From Bacteroides sp. (GTDB lineage: Bacteria > Bacteroidota > Bacteroidia > Bacteroidales > Bacteroidaceae), in the NCBI GenBank assembly GCA_022648295.1, contig JALCME010000001.1, forward strand, positions 62,001-126,000: a DNA stretch of 64,000 bases. Direction: 5' to 3'. Below the pieces are notes generated by a model that did no database searches, was not told where the DNA came from, and saw only the letters and a list, made by a program, of their open reading frames with translations. Of this stretch, positions 1 through 8,931 are shown piece by piece (the stretch's first letter is position 1; every line of letters starts with the position of its first letter). A program made the translations under genes and the position numbers.

Positions 1-1472
1 TACTCCTAAGTCTATGGGGATGCGACGACAACACTGGGTCTTTAGGAATAGGCATGTTACCTGATTCAGATGGAATCAAGACTCAGACAAAGACATTTGA
101 TGTAACTACGCAAACTATAATTGCAGACTCTGTATATGCCAGAACAAGCACGGGATATATAGGACGCTTCAGTGATCCCAATTTTGGATACTATGAGGCC
201 AGCTTTCTGACGGAATTGAATTGTACGGATAATTTCACGTTTCCTGCCGTATACGATCCAGAGAAGAAAACAGGATATATCACGGGAGATTCAATTACCG
301 GTGCACGATTAGTCTTGTTTTACTCTAAATGGTTCGGTGATTCTTTGAATGCCTGCCGCATGAGCGTTTACGAATTAAACAAAAAGCTGGATAAAGATCG
401 TTATACCAATATTGATCCTGAAAAATATTATAATAAATATGATTCCAATTCATTATTAGGTACCAAAGCTTATAGTGCCCATGATGAAGCAATATCTGAT
501 AATGTACGATATGGAACAGATGCAAACGGTTATGCTCTATATTCGCCACACATATCCTTTACCCTAAGTAAAGAGTTTGGAGATAAATTGCTAAAATTAA
601 ATAGACAACATCCTGAATATTTTAAGAATTCCGATGAATTTATCAATCACGTATTTAAGGGCATATATGCCAAATGTGAGAAAGGAGACGGAACAATACT
701 TTACATTGATCAAGTTGCCCTTCAGGTACAATTTAATTTTTATACATTAAACGACTCTACTCATATTCCTTATAAAAAGAAAGAAACGGGAAAAACGGAT
801 CAGGACTCGACATATTACGCGTGGAAAACAGTCTTTTCATCTACCAAAGAAGTAATTCAAGCTAATCAATTTTTGAACTCAGACTTGATAAAGAAAAAGC
901 TCGAGGATAAAACATGTACTTATATAAAGTCACCGGCCGGTCTTTTTACAGAAGCAACATTACCTTATGATGCAATAGTTCAGCAATTGACCAATGATAC
1001 ACTGAATGCTGCAAAACTGACATTTACAAACTATGCCCAGAAAAGTGATTATAAATACAGCATGGATGTTCCAAACAATGTTCTGTTACTACGCAAAAAA
1101 GATTTCAAGAGTTTCTTTGAAGAGAGCCAACTCCCTGATAATGTAACATCTTTCGCTGTAACTCACAATAATGTAGCAACCAACCAATATACCTTTAATA
1201 ATATAGCTCGTTTGGTAACAACCTGCATCAATGAGAAGAATGCAGCGAAAGCAGCTGCAGGGAGTACGTGGAATGAGACAAAATGGGAAAATGATACGGA
1301 GTGGAATAAAGTGATTTTAATTCCCGTCACTGCAACTTATGACACAAGTGGTCAACGTCCAATATTAACAGGCGTTCAGAATGACTTGAAGCCGGGATAT
1401 GCCAAACTAAAAGGTGGGGAAGGAGAAACGAATAAGCTTAAATTAGAAATTACTTATTCTACTTCCAAATAA
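1..1472 (+). CDS. DUF4270-family lipoprotein, 5' end outside window
   Basis: The reading frame is already open at base 3, so the gene starts before the window; the first in-window ATG (base 54) is not the true start. Upstream of it the frame reads LLSLWGCDDNTGSLGIG, which looks like the end of a lipoprotein signal peptide with the Cys as lipidation site. The roughly 490 visible residues are Thr/Asn/Tyr-rich and beta-strand-like, as in the DUF4270 family of Bacteroidota surface lipoproteins, whose function is unknown. No catalytic motif is apparent. A hairpin terminator follows at once, and the next genes converge on it from the minus strand. As I recall, DUF4270 genes often sit beside glycogen-metabolism genes in Bacteroides, which fits the neighbours. 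Family call moderately sure, function unknown. Confidence 0.75.
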   Translation, partial: LLSLWGCDDNTGSLGIGMLPDSDGIKTQTKTFDVTTQTIIADSVYARTSTGYIGRFSDPNFGYYEASFLTELNCTDNFTFPAVYDPEKKTGYITGDSITGARLVLFYSKWFGDSLNACRMSVYELNKKLDKDRYTNIDPEKYYNKYDSNSLLGTKAYSAHDEAISDNVRYGTDANGYALYSPHISFTLSKEFGDKLLKLNRQHPEYFKNSDEFINHVFKGIYAKCEKGDGTILYIDQVALQVQFNFYTLNDSTHIPYKKKETGKTDQDSTYYAWKTVFSSTKEVIQANQFLNSDLIKKKLEDKTCTYIKSPAGLFTEATLPYDAIVQQLTNDTLNAAKLTFTNYAQKSDYKYSMDVPNNVLLLRKKDFKSFFEESQLPDNVTSFAVTHNNVATNQYTFNNIARLVTTCINEKNAAKAAAGSTWNETKWENDTEWNKVILIPVTATYDTSGQRPILTGVQNDLKPGYAKLKGGEGETNKLKLEITYSTSK

Positions 1473-1501
1473 AAGAAAAATATCTTTTTCTATAAAGTAA
1501 C

Positions 1502-1537
1502 TGGGCTAGCTCTTTTTCAGAGTTAGCCCACTCTATT
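1502..1537. terminator. Bidirectional intrinsic terminator
   Basis: TGGGCTAGCTCT (1502-1513) pairs with AGAGTTAGCCCA (1519-1530) with one mismatch and a 5-nt loop. A T-rich stretch follows on the plus strand. It sits between the convergent DUF4270 and GH57 genes. Confidence 0.75.
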
Positions 1538-1573
1538 TTTATAAATATAAACAGAATCTACATTAATACTATT

Positions 1574-2965
1574 TTATTTTGTAACCTTTTTCTTAGAAGG
1601 AGTTGTGCATTTTTCTTCAGCCTCCACTACAGGCTTTTTATTCCCTTTTCTCCCATTTTTACTAATATTTTCTTTTCTCTCCAATTTAGTCTGGAGCTTT
1701 TCTATTTCACGGTGTAATTCATCAATCTCATCACCCTGGTTTTTTATAGTAGTCAACAACGCGTTTAGTTCTTCATTGTCTATATCCACCGGATAAAGAG
1801 ATTCTACACGCTTAATAAAATCACCCAGAATATTCATATAATTGGTAAAGGCATCATAAGCCGACTCATAAATCCCCCTGCTAAAACTAAGACCGTTATT
1901 TTTAGTTGTCATAAAACGAAAGTTATTACTTGCCTGCAAATAATCCCAATCTTGCTTAATACGACGATCATCACACAGATGTACCCGTTCAGCCACACTG
2001 TATAGCTTATTAAAAGCTTCGCGCTGCATCACGTTCCCCAACCAACAACTAGTATCTCTTTCCTCATCCGTCCACGACATTGGATAAGTGACATCCAATT
2101 GGGAAATAGATTTAAGTTTAGTAATAATTTCCGTCGGCATAGAAAAGGTAATGCCTTTCTCTTGAGCGCAAAGCGGTAACGCCTTCAAAAACTCAAGGAT
2201 ATTGGAAGAAAGTGGTTGCGACACCCCTAAAGCAGACAGCTCCATAAAAATATTAATCACCTGCTCCTCTTGCGGCAAAGCATTAATCCAGGCAATATAC
2301 TTATCTGCAAACAAAGGATATTCACTCCATTCTGAATTGGAAAAACGCAAACTGATGTCATCGGATAATTTAAAATCGCGCAACAGTAGCTTTAAATTCT
2401 GGTTTAAGGCACAATGATACACATAATGGGGACTCTTCCATCCCAACACGTGCTTAGCTCCCTCCGTCAACATACCTTTAAAGCCCATTCCTGCTACAGT
2501 TTCTCCTATTTCATCAGAATAAATTAAACTGGAATTACGAAAGACTTTAGGAACCTTGCCGAACATTTGTTTCATCTTAGCACTTTGCCGCATCACTTCC
2601 TCTTTGAAGCAGTCTTCGTTGGCTAACGAAGAGAGGCCATGAGAATAAGGCTCCGCCAAAAATTCGCAACACCCTGTATCGTTAAGCTGATGCAACAAAT
2701 CAATGACAGCTGGAGCATGTATTTCCAATTGCTCCAATGCCACCCCGGAGATTGATAAAGCAACCTTAAATGCTCCGTTGGATTTGTTCACCATTTCAAT
2801 CAATGTACTTAGCGCAGGAATATAAGAGCGCTCTGCTACTTCATTGATACTGGTTTCATTGGTATAATCATCATAATAATAATGATTAGTGCCTATATCA
2901 AAGAAGCGATAACGCTTTAAATGAATAATCTGGTGTATTTCAAAATAAAGGCAAATCGTTCTCAT
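1574..2965 (-). CDS. GH57-family alpha-amylase-like glycoside hydrolase
   Basis: 463 residues. The N-terminus (MRTICLYFEIHQ) is the first strand of the GH57 barrel, where the conserved His lies in a FEIHQ-type motif. The expected order follows: FLAEPYSHGL near residue 140, a Y-S-D-E/MGF block near 170-185, and the GLSFSRGIYES C-terminal region. The protein ends in a coiled coil and a Lys-rich tail (about residues 405-463). GH57 enzymes cleave or rearrange alpha-1,4-glucans with retention. There is no signal peptide, so it should act in the cytoplasm. It is last of three genes (17 bases after the GT4 gene) with the debranching enzyme first, which points to storage glycogen turnover. Exact activity (amylase versus 4-alpha-glucanotransferase) cannot be told from sequence. 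Confidence 0.88.
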   Translation of the reverse strand: MRTICLYFEIHQIIHLKRYRFFDIGTNHYYYDDYTNETSINEVAERSYIPALSTLIEMVNKSNGAFKVALSISGVALEQLEIHAPAVIDLLHQLNDTGCCEFLAEPYSHGLSSLANEDCFKEEVMRQSAKMKQMFGKVPKVFRNSSLIYSDEIGETVAGMGFKGMLTEGAKHVLGWKSPHYVYHCALNQNLKLLLRDFKLSDDISLRFSNSEWSEYPLFADKYIAWINALPQEEQVINIFMELSALGVSQPLSSNILEFLKALPLCAQEKGITFSMPTEIITKLKSISQLDVTYPMSWTDEERDTSCWLGNVMQREAFNKLYSVAERVHLCDDRRIKQDWDYLQASNNFRFMTTKNNGLSFSRGIYESAYDAFTNYMNILGDFIKRVESLYPVDIDNEELNALLTTIKNQGDEIDELHREIEKLQTKLERKENISKNGRKGNKKPVVEAEEKCTTPSKKKVTK

Positions 2966-2982
2966 ATCTATATTATTTATAT

Positions 2983-4254
2983 TTATTTTCTATAACGTCT
3001 AATAACCTCGTCATATATGCGGCGTACTTTCATACCAACATCCTCCCACTTTATCGCATCTACTTCCTTCTTACCTTCATCACGCAGATATTCATAAAGC
3101 GCCGGATAAGTGCAAATGGAAAAGATAGCATCCGCCATAGCGTTAATATCCCAATAATCTGTCTTGACACACTTTTCTAAGATTTCTGCACAACCAGACT
3201 GCTTCGAGATAATAGTAGGAACACTACATTGCATAGCCTCCAAAGGAGAGATACCAAAAGGTTCTGAAACGGAAGGCATGATATATACATCACTTGCTTT
3301 CAACACCTCATAAACCTGTTTACCCTTCATAAATCCGGGAAAATGGAAACGATCGGCAATCCCCCGCTCTGCTGCAAGACGTATCATTTGATTCATCATA
3401 TCACCACTGCCAGCCATGACAAACCGGATGTTACGCGTACGATGTAATACCAGAGCTGCTGCTTCCACAAAATATTCCGGCCCTTTTTGCATCGTAATAC
3501 GTCCCAAAAAAGTTACAACCTTTTCATGTTGCTTCTTTTCCGGTACAATATCCAAAATTTCCTGTGGAAGAGGTGAAACGGCATTATGAACGGTGGACAC
3601 TTTACGAGGATCTTGAAAATACTTATGAATAACAGTCTGACGGGTCAGCTCACTTACACACATAATATGGTCGGCATGATCCATTCCATTTTTCTCAATA
3701 GCGTAAACCGTAGGATTCACATTGCCACGACTCCTATCGAAATCAGTTGCATGTACGTGTATCACCAATGGCTTGCCTGAGACCTCTTTAGCATGAATTC
3801 CCGCAGGATATGTCAACCAATCGTGAGAATGAATGATATCAAACTCCTGCTGACGGGCTACAACGCCTGCCACAATAGAGTAATTGTTTATTTCCTCATA
3901 GAGATTGGAAGGATAGCAACCGGAAAACTCGATACAGCCCAAATCATTGGTATGCATATAATTAAAGTCCGCATAGATGTGATCACGCAAATTATAATAC
4001 AATTGCGGATCCATATAAGAGCCAACACGACCCTGAACATAGTCCCAATTTACATCCCGCCATACTATGGGAGTACTATTCATCCCAATGATATGTAAAA
4101 AGCTCTGATCTTCATCACCCCATGGTTTAGGGATGCAGAAAGTGATCTTCAGATCTTCCTGTAGGGACATTCCTTTGGTCAATCCATAACTGGCCGTCCC
4201 TAAGCCTCCTAATATATGAGGAGGAAATTCCCATCCAAACATTAAAACTTTCAT
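2983..4254 (-). CDS. GT4-type glycosyltransferase, glycogen synthase-like
   Basis: 423 residues. It opens MKVLMFGWEFPPHILGGLG, the Lys/Gly-Gly loop typical of starch/glycogen synthase-like and GT4 enzymes. HSHDWLTYPAG (near 145) is the synthase-type acceptor motif, and the nucleotide-sugar site SEPFGISPLEAM (near residue 330) carries the E-x7-E pattern. It is GT-B fold and cytoplasmic, with no signal peptide. It lies between the GH57 and debranching genes with 16-17 base gaps, so one transcript is likely. Its role is inferred as alpha-glucan chain synthesis or extension; donor (ADP- or UDP-glucose) is not determinable here. Confidence 0.88.
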   Translation of the reverse strand: MKVLMFGWEFPPHILGGLGTASYGLTKGMSLQEDLKITFCIPKPWGDEDQSFLHIIGMNSTPIVWRDVNWDYVQGRVGSYMDPQLYYNLRDHIYADFNYMHTNDLGCIEFSGCYPSNLYEEINNYSIVAGVVARQQEFDIIHSHDWLTYPAGIHAKEVSGKPLVIHVHATDFDRSRGNVNPTVYAIEKNGMDHADHIMCVSELTRQTVIHKYFQDPRKVSTVHNAVSPLPQEILDIVPEKKQHEKVVTFLGRITMQKGPEYFVEAAALVLHRTRNIRFVMAGSGDMMNQMIRLAAERGIADRFHFPGFMKGKQVYEVLKASDVYIMPSVSEPFGISPLEAMQCSVPTIISKQSGCAEILEKCVKTDYWDINAMADAIFSICTYPALYEYLRDEGKKEVDAIKWEDVGMKVRRIYDEVIRRYRK

Positions 4255-4270
4255 CTTCCGTCCTCTCTCC

Positions 4271-6211
4271 TTATAAATTATACTTGGACAATAACTTTAA
4301 GATACGTAAAATCTCTGCCACATTCATAGCAAAAGACACCGCTCCGCGACCTTTAAACGGAGGATTACCATCAAAAAGCTCAGGCAACGACCCAATGCAA
4401 TGATTAGACATTTCATCTTCAAAGCCAATTAGATAGCGCTCCACAAAAGAAATGCCGCTAATCTTATAAATACGTAAATAAGCTTCCATATAAAAGCCCA
4501 TTAGCCACGGCCAGGCCGTACCTTGATGATAAGCACAATCTCTCTGGACCTGTGGTCCCACATAATTCGGATTATATCCACCGCTTTTAGGACTTAATGT
4601 CCGCAATCCTTTCGGGGTTAACAACTCCTTAGTCACAATATCCAAAACCTGTTTTTTCTGCACTCTATCCAAAGGCGAATAGTCAAAAGCAACAGTAAAT
4701 ATCATGTTAGGACGAACACTCCAATCCATCATGAAACCATTAACGTAATCGAACAAATAACCATACTCATTACGGAAAACTTCCACAAATGACTTTCCTG
4801 TTATTTCGGCCTGAGCATCTAATTCATCAGCTAAATGAATATTTCCTCCCTCGCGCGATAGATCGGCAAGAAATCGCAATGCATTATACCACAGCGCATT
4901 CACCTCCACGATGTAGCCCGTCCGCGGAATTACCGGATGACCATTAGTCGATGAATTCATCCAAGTCACCGCTTTATCCGTTCCATTAGCATAAAGTAAG
5001 CCATTTTCATGTAGAAACAAGTTGGTATGTTTCCGGCTACGTATATAGTCCATTATATCTTCCAGCAATCCACCGTATTTCTTCCGACATTGTTCGCGTG
5101 AAGTCTCCTTGGCATATTGCTGCAAGGTCCAAATCGCCCAAAGCAGTACGTCAGGGTCTTCCATCTCATAGATCTTGTAAGAAAGTGGCTTGCCTTCCAT
5201 AAATTCACGAAGAGCCTTCTCTGCTGTCTTCATCACATCTTCAAATTCATCCTGTTCATCCACAGCAAGCGTTAATCCCGGTAATGAAACAAATAAATCA
5301 CGGGCGCGGCATTTAAACCAAGGATAACCAGCCAAAATATAATGATCATCTCCCTGTTTATTATGAAACTGATGCGCCGAATTCTTGAGACAGTGATAAA
5401 AACTATCGCGAGGAGTACGATCAGCTACTTCCGCCTCAAAAACCTGCTTCAATCTGCGTGGTGAAGTTTCCGATATTCCGGCAGAAAACACAATACTTTC
5501 CCCCTTCTTTATATCTACCTCAAAATAGCCGGGCACATATAAATCTTCATTAAAATCATATCCCCGCTCCTGCTCTTTAGGATATTCAATTCCCCGGTAC
5601 CAATCAGGCATAAAATGAAATTCATTCTTTTTATTCAACTGCATGAATAATTCTGGATAACCGGGATACAAACACGTCCTAATGCCATTCTCCACTAACT
5701 GATAGTCCCGGTTGGCCTGTGCATTCTCATGGGTATACTCACGCACACTGCGAAAAGCAAGAAATGGATGGAAACGTAATGTTGTCGCAGAATGGGCATC
5801 CACCAATGTATATCGAATTAAGATACGATTTTCATGGTGTACAAAAATTTTCTCCTTACGAAGGATAACCCCTCCTACCCGATACGTTGTTGCCGGAATA
5901 TGTTCACAATCAAACTCACGGATGTACTTATGTCCATTGGGACTGAACACATTTCCTCCGAACTTGTGCAAACCCAAATTAAATTCTGCTCCATGCTGAA
6001 TGACCGTTTCGTCCAAAGAAGAAAGTAAAACATGGTTTTCATCGTCCAAATTAGGAACCGGAATAACTAATAGTCCATGATATTTGCGTGTATTACAATC
6101 TACTATTGTTGTACAATGATAAGCACCCGACTTATTCGTCCGGAGTATTTCCTTCGGTAACGATTCCTCCAGGTTAATCATCGTAGTTTTGTCAAATCGT
6201 AAATAACTCAT
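4271..6211 (-). CDS. Glycogen debranching enzyme (amylo-alpha-1,6-glucosidase type)
   Basis: 646 residues, cytoplasmic. The N-terminal part (to about 230) has the GDE_N-type opening with NKSGAYHCTTI and NTRKYHGLLV; the C-terminal part is the (alpha/alpha)6 GDE_C/GH133-like domain with AGYPWFKCRARDLFVSLPGL, TWMNSS, a Glu-containing EVNALWYNALRFL block, and QRDCAYHQGTAWPWL. These match bacterial glycogen debranching enzymes, which hydrolyse alpha-1,6 branch points left after phosphorolysis. It is the first gene of the operon; a promoter-like TTTG-N18-TATTTTTG lies about 95 bases upstream. Length is normal for the family and no lesion is seen. Confidence 0.92.
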   Translation of the reverse strand: MSYLRFDKTTMINLEESLPKEILRTNKSGAYHCTTIVDCNTRKYHGLLVIPVPNLDDENHVLLSSLDETVIQHGAEFNLGLHKFGGNVFSPNGHKYIREFDCEHIPATTYRVGGVILRKEKIFVHHENRILIRYTLVDAHSATTLRFHPFLAFRSVREYTHENAQANRDYQLVENGIRTCLYPGYPELFMQLNKKNEFHFMPDWYRGIEYPKEQERGYDFNEDLYVPGYFEVDIKKGESIVFSAGISETSPRRLKQVFEAEVADRTPRDSFYHCLKNSAHQFHNKQGDDHYILAGYPWFKCRARDLFVSLPGLTLAVDEQDEFEDVMKTAEKALREFMEGKPLSYKIYEMEDPDVLLWAIWTLQQYAKETSREQCRKKYGGLLEDIMDYIRSRKHTNLFLHENGLLYANGTDKAVTWMNSSTNGHPVIPRTGYIVEVNALWYNALRFLADLSREGGNIHLADELDAQAEITGKSFVEVFRNEYGYLFDYVNGFMMDWSVRPNMIFTVAFDYSPLDRVQKKQVLDIVTKELLTPKGLRTLSPKSGGYNPNYVGPQVQRDCAYHQGTAWPWLMGFYMEAYLRIYKISGISFVERYLIGFEDEMSNHCIGSLPELFDGNPPFKGRGAVSFAMNVAEILRILKLLSKYNL

Positions 6212-6303
6212 ATATTGTAGAATTATAAGGTTAAATTAGCCAAACATCTGCATACTTGACACACCCGCCCAACAAGCCTGTATGCCGGTAAGCATCATAT
6301 GCC

Positions 6304-6333
6304 CAAAAATACAAATTAATGGTTATACGCAAA
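6304..6333 (-). promoter_or_regulatory. Promoter of the glycogen operon
   Basis: On the minus strand, TTTG (6333-6330), an 18-base spacer, then TATTTTTG (6311-6304). This matches the Bacteroides -33/-7 consensus upstream of the debranching gene. Confidence 0.65.
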
Positions 6334-6407
6334 ATAAAAAACTTGTTTATTTTCGTTTTTACTTAAATAATTCGTAGCATTGTAACCAAATTATTGAAGC
6401 TGAATAA

Positions 6408-7061
6408 ATGAAACATGATATACGCCGCATATTTTTAGCCGCGGTCATCCCTCTATTTCTCGTATTTATTCTTTACCTGCTCAAATTCCTTGAGGTGGGG
6501 ATGGGATGGGATTTTACTCATTTGGGGGTATATCCCATGAGCAAACGGGGAGTATTTGGCATTTTTGCACATCCACTTGTGCATGCAAGTTTTGCTCATC
6601 TATTCGCAAATACGTTCCCTTTATTTTTCTTGTTATGGTGCTTATTTTACTTCTACCGACACATTGCACCCTATATTCTCTTTGTGATCTGGGTTGGTTG
6701 CGGACTGCTAACTTTTTTAATAGGAACTCCCGGATGGCATATCGGAGCAAGCGGCATAATATACGGACTGGCATTCTTCCTTTTTTTTAGTGGCATCTTG
6801 CGCAAGCATATTCCACTTATAGCCATTTCACTGCTAGTCACTTTCCTGTATGGCGGACTTATTTGGAATATGTTTCCATTTTTTGCCAAAGCCGGCACTT
6901 CATGGGAGGGACATCTAAGTGGAGCAATCATAGGAACGCTGTCGGCTGTGATTTTTATGAACTACGGGCCTCAACGACCTGATCCCTTTGCAGATGAAGA
7001 GACGGAACAAAACAGAGATGAGGAAGACTCCATTGAAAACGAAGACAAAGAGTTTGTATAG
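6408..7061 (+). CDS. Rhomboid-family intramembrane serine protease
   Basis: 217 residues with six hydrophobic segments. The rhomboid catalytic set is visible: HASFAHLFANTF (His/Asn of TM2, about 59-70), GASG with nucleophile Ser115, and SWEGHLSGA with catalytic His169. Rhomboids cleave transmembrane substrates in the inner membrane. The C-terminal 30 residues are an acidic cytoplasmic tail (EETEQNRDEEDSIENED). It stands alone, divergent from the glycogen operon, and there is no clear -7 box. Substrate unknown. Confidence 0.92.
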   Translation: MKHDIRRIFLAAVIPLFLVFILYLLKFLEVGMGWDFTHLGVYPMSKRGVFGIFAHPLVHASFAHLFANTFPLFFLLWCLFYFYRHIAPYILFVIWVGCGLLTFLIGTPGWHIGASGIIYGLAFFLFFSGILRKHIPLIAISLLVTFLYGGLIWNMFPFFAKAGTSWEGHLSGAIIGTLSAVIFMNYGPQRPDPFADEETEQNRDEEDSIENEDKEFV

Positions 7062-7499
7062 GGAGATGATATGAGAGAAAACTTTTATTTCCATAATTAT
7101 TCAATTCCAATTAATCGTTAATACATTACGCCTCAAAAATAGCACATCAGAAAAGCTTATCCTAATGCTTCGGTTTATATGGTTCATATGGTTTAAAATC
7201 ACACAAAAAACAAGATAAATAAACAGGAATATACATAAATTAAACAAGTATGACGAACTATAAAGAAGCATAAGGCAGATAAGTAAAGGGAAAGTCCGGC
7301 TCATTAAATTGCTCCACTATTTTTACAAAAGACAGGCGTACACAAAACGTACACTGAAACGTACATATTAAGTAGCTAATTATCAGGCAACTAGCACAGA
7401 GACCGTACAATGAACCGTACAACAAACGAGACACGATATAATAATATAATAAATATATTCAAAGAAAAAATATAAAAAAAAGAAAGTTTATCCGGTGCC
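7062..7499. other. Non-coding AT-rich stretch with clustered CGTACA motifs
   Basis: No convincing gene. A 67-codon minus-strand frame at 7101-7304 is low-complexity and hydrophobic and is not called. GTACA, usually within CGTACA, occurs at 7338, 7349, 7361, 7405 and 7417, that is, at 11-12 base spacing in two clusters. This looks like a set of protein-binding sites or the remains of a mobile locus. Confidence 0.4.
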
Positions 7500-7703
7500 T
7501 CATTTTGGAGGCACTTCAGACAGTCCCATGTAACGGACAATAATGGAAATCTGCATCGGAGTTAAGAACATATCCCGTTCATCGTATCCCGCTTCAAGCA
7601 AATCGGCATAGAAATCGGGATGCCTCCTAATGTACCGCCGCAGAGAACGTGCATTGGATGTGGAATAACTACTCGGAAAATATACCGAAGCAACTTGAGA
7701 TAC
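7500..7703 (-). pseudogene. DUF4248-family remnant
   Basis: On the minus strand an open frame reads VASVYFPSSYSTSNARSL, then RRYIRRHPDF, and ends MGLSEVPPK-stop at 7500. This resembles the C-terminal two thirds of DUF4248, a small Bacteroides family found near HU-like, primase/VirE-like and amidase genes. An in-frame TAG at 7704-7706 lies just before it and there is no start codon, so I read it as 5'-truncated or decayed. The frame is too short for standard calling. Function is unknown even for intact copies. Confidence 0.5.
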
Positions 7704-7882
7704 CTAATGACAGTCTGTAAATAACCAATCGTAATTTAGTGTTTTCATATCATACACTTTATTTACTATTTAATATACTGCTAAATTATCAATATTTTAT
7801 CAGTATATAGAAACCAAAAATATAAACACATTTTTTGGGGTTAAAGAAAAAAACAGGAGAAAGTTATTCCTCTTTCTCCCGT

Positions 7883-8314
7883 TTAAAATAGCCCAGTATG
7901 GTGTAAACCGACAAGCTGCCGTGCCCCTTTCGCGGGACACAACTTGTCCAGATGGTAGCACAGATGGATGACCATACAAAAATATCGGTAATTGATGTGG
8001 CAATGAAGCCGGTGACACAGCTCATCATACACCTCGGAAGCACGAATAAAAAAGTGAACTATATCTTTATAAGCGGCGAAACGATGATAACACCCCATGG
8101 GATGGTGCATCTGCACATAATGCAATATCGTGGCCAACACCCGTATATCTTCCCGGGTATTGTTCAGGGTTTGCTGCAAACGTTCCAGCCGTTCTTGCTG
8201 GCAGGCATAACGCAATTTTTTTTTCTTCAGGCAGGCTTCCAGTTCTTCAATATCCGCATTCAACAAACAATCATCACTCCGGACGCTGGTATCCGGCATT
8301 TCACTACATTCCAC
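7883..8314 (-). CDS. Hypothetical coiled-coil protein
   Basis: 143 residues, not recognised. Residues 20-60 are rich in Leu/Glu/Lys/Arg heptads (ADIEELEACLKKKK, ERLERLQQTLNN) and should form a coiled coil. The second half is His/Cys/Tyr-rich (HYVQMHHPMGCYHRF, CHRLHCHINYRYFCM). No signal peptide. An overlapping plus-strand frame (7952-8416) has a less protein-like composition and is treated as shadow. The five 22-bp repeats begin about 85 bases upstream of this start, so the protein could be their ligand; that is only inference. Context (DUF4248 remnant nearby) suggests accessory or mobile DNA. Confidence 0.45.
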   Translation of the reverse strand: MECSEMPDTSVRSDDCLLNADIEELEACLKKKKLRYACQQERLERLQQTLNNTREDIRVLATILHYVQMHHPMGCYHRFAAYKDIVHFFIRASEVYDELCHRLHCHINYRYFCMVIHLCYHLDKLCPAKGARQLVGLHHTGLF

Positions 8315-8399
8315 AATAGTATAGTTTTTATTTTTCTACTAAGTTTTTATTCAATCTCCTTTAGCTGTCCACCGTTACTGTCACAAGAGAGTTGTGGCA

Positions 8400-8509
8400 A
8401 ACTGACCGTCTGTTAAGTATCAACAGACTATCTATCACAGGTTAACAGATTATCTATCGGCACTCAACTGACTATCTCTTGCGGTGCAACAGACCATCTA
8501 AATCCCATG
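8400..8509. repeat. Five 22-bp iteron-like tandem repeats
   Basis: A 12-base core, approximately AAC(A/T)GAC(T/C)ATCT, starts at exactly 8400, 8422, 8444, 8466 and 8488. The remaining 10 bases of each unit vary. The period is about two helical turns and not a multiple of three, so the conservation is at DNA level. It lies upstream of the 143-residue gene and resembles iterons or multiple transposase-binding sites. Confidence 0.75.
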
Positions 8510-8563
8510 ATCTATGAACTTGATTTATATTCCATCTCTAAATACGTTTTAATTTTGACGTTT

Positions 8564-8598
8564 AAAAAGTTCCCCGTGCACGCCTGCACCGGGGAACT
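8564..8598 (-). terminator. Intrinsic terminator, probable end of the surface-protein operon
   Basis: GTTCCCCGTGCA (8569-8580) pairs with TGCACCGGGGAAC (8585-8597) with one bulged base. On the minus strand it is followed by five T residues, so it terminates leftward transcription. It lies 335 bases beyond the PI-PLC gene. Confidence 0.7.
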
Positions 8599-8753
8599 CT
8601 AACAAACAAACAAACAAAAGCACCGGACAACAATATCACATCGGCATCCGGTGTGGTCATTTTAAAAGATCTTTATGAGGAGATACATCAAGAAAATTGC
8701 CCTAAGATTTCACAAAACAATACAGAAAATTAAGGTTTAAGTTTTCACTCTTT

Positions 8754-8790
8754 AATATTCCTGTGTCCCAATAATAGACACAGGAATATT
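8754..8790. repeat. Perfect 14-bp inverted repeat
   Basis: AATATTCCTGTGTC (8754-8767) and its exact complement GACACAGGAATATT (8777-8790) are separated by 9 bases. There is no clear T-tract on either side. It lies in the 3' region of the operon and may be an RNA-stabilising hairpin or an element scar. Confidence 0.65.
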
Positions 8791-8811
8791 TAAAGTCTCA
8801 ATAGCATGGCT

Positions 8812-8884
8812 GTGATTCACATCATGAGCCAGCACTCCATATTTTATTTAATCAGAATTTATTGCCGTGATTCACATCATGAGC
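8812..8884. repeat. Pair of 18-bp direct repeats
   Basis: GTGATTCACATCATGAGC occurs at 8812-8829 and again, unchanged, at 8867-8884, a 55-base offset. They lie between the PI-PLC stop codon and the inverted repeat at 8754-8790. Origin unknown; duplication or attachment-site-like scars are possible. Confidence 0.7.
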
Positions 8885-8931
8885 AATTTCTTCACTTACT
8901 TTATTTGCCACAAGCGATTCAAACTGTACTT

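Noticed and set aside
7101..7304. Small hydrophobic minus-strand frame
   Set aside because: Low-complexity, AT-driven, no start-site support and no recognisable family.
7952..8416. Plus-strand 154-codon frame
   Set aside because: It overlaps the minus-strand coiled-coil gene, has poor protein-like composition and runs into the 22-bp repeats.
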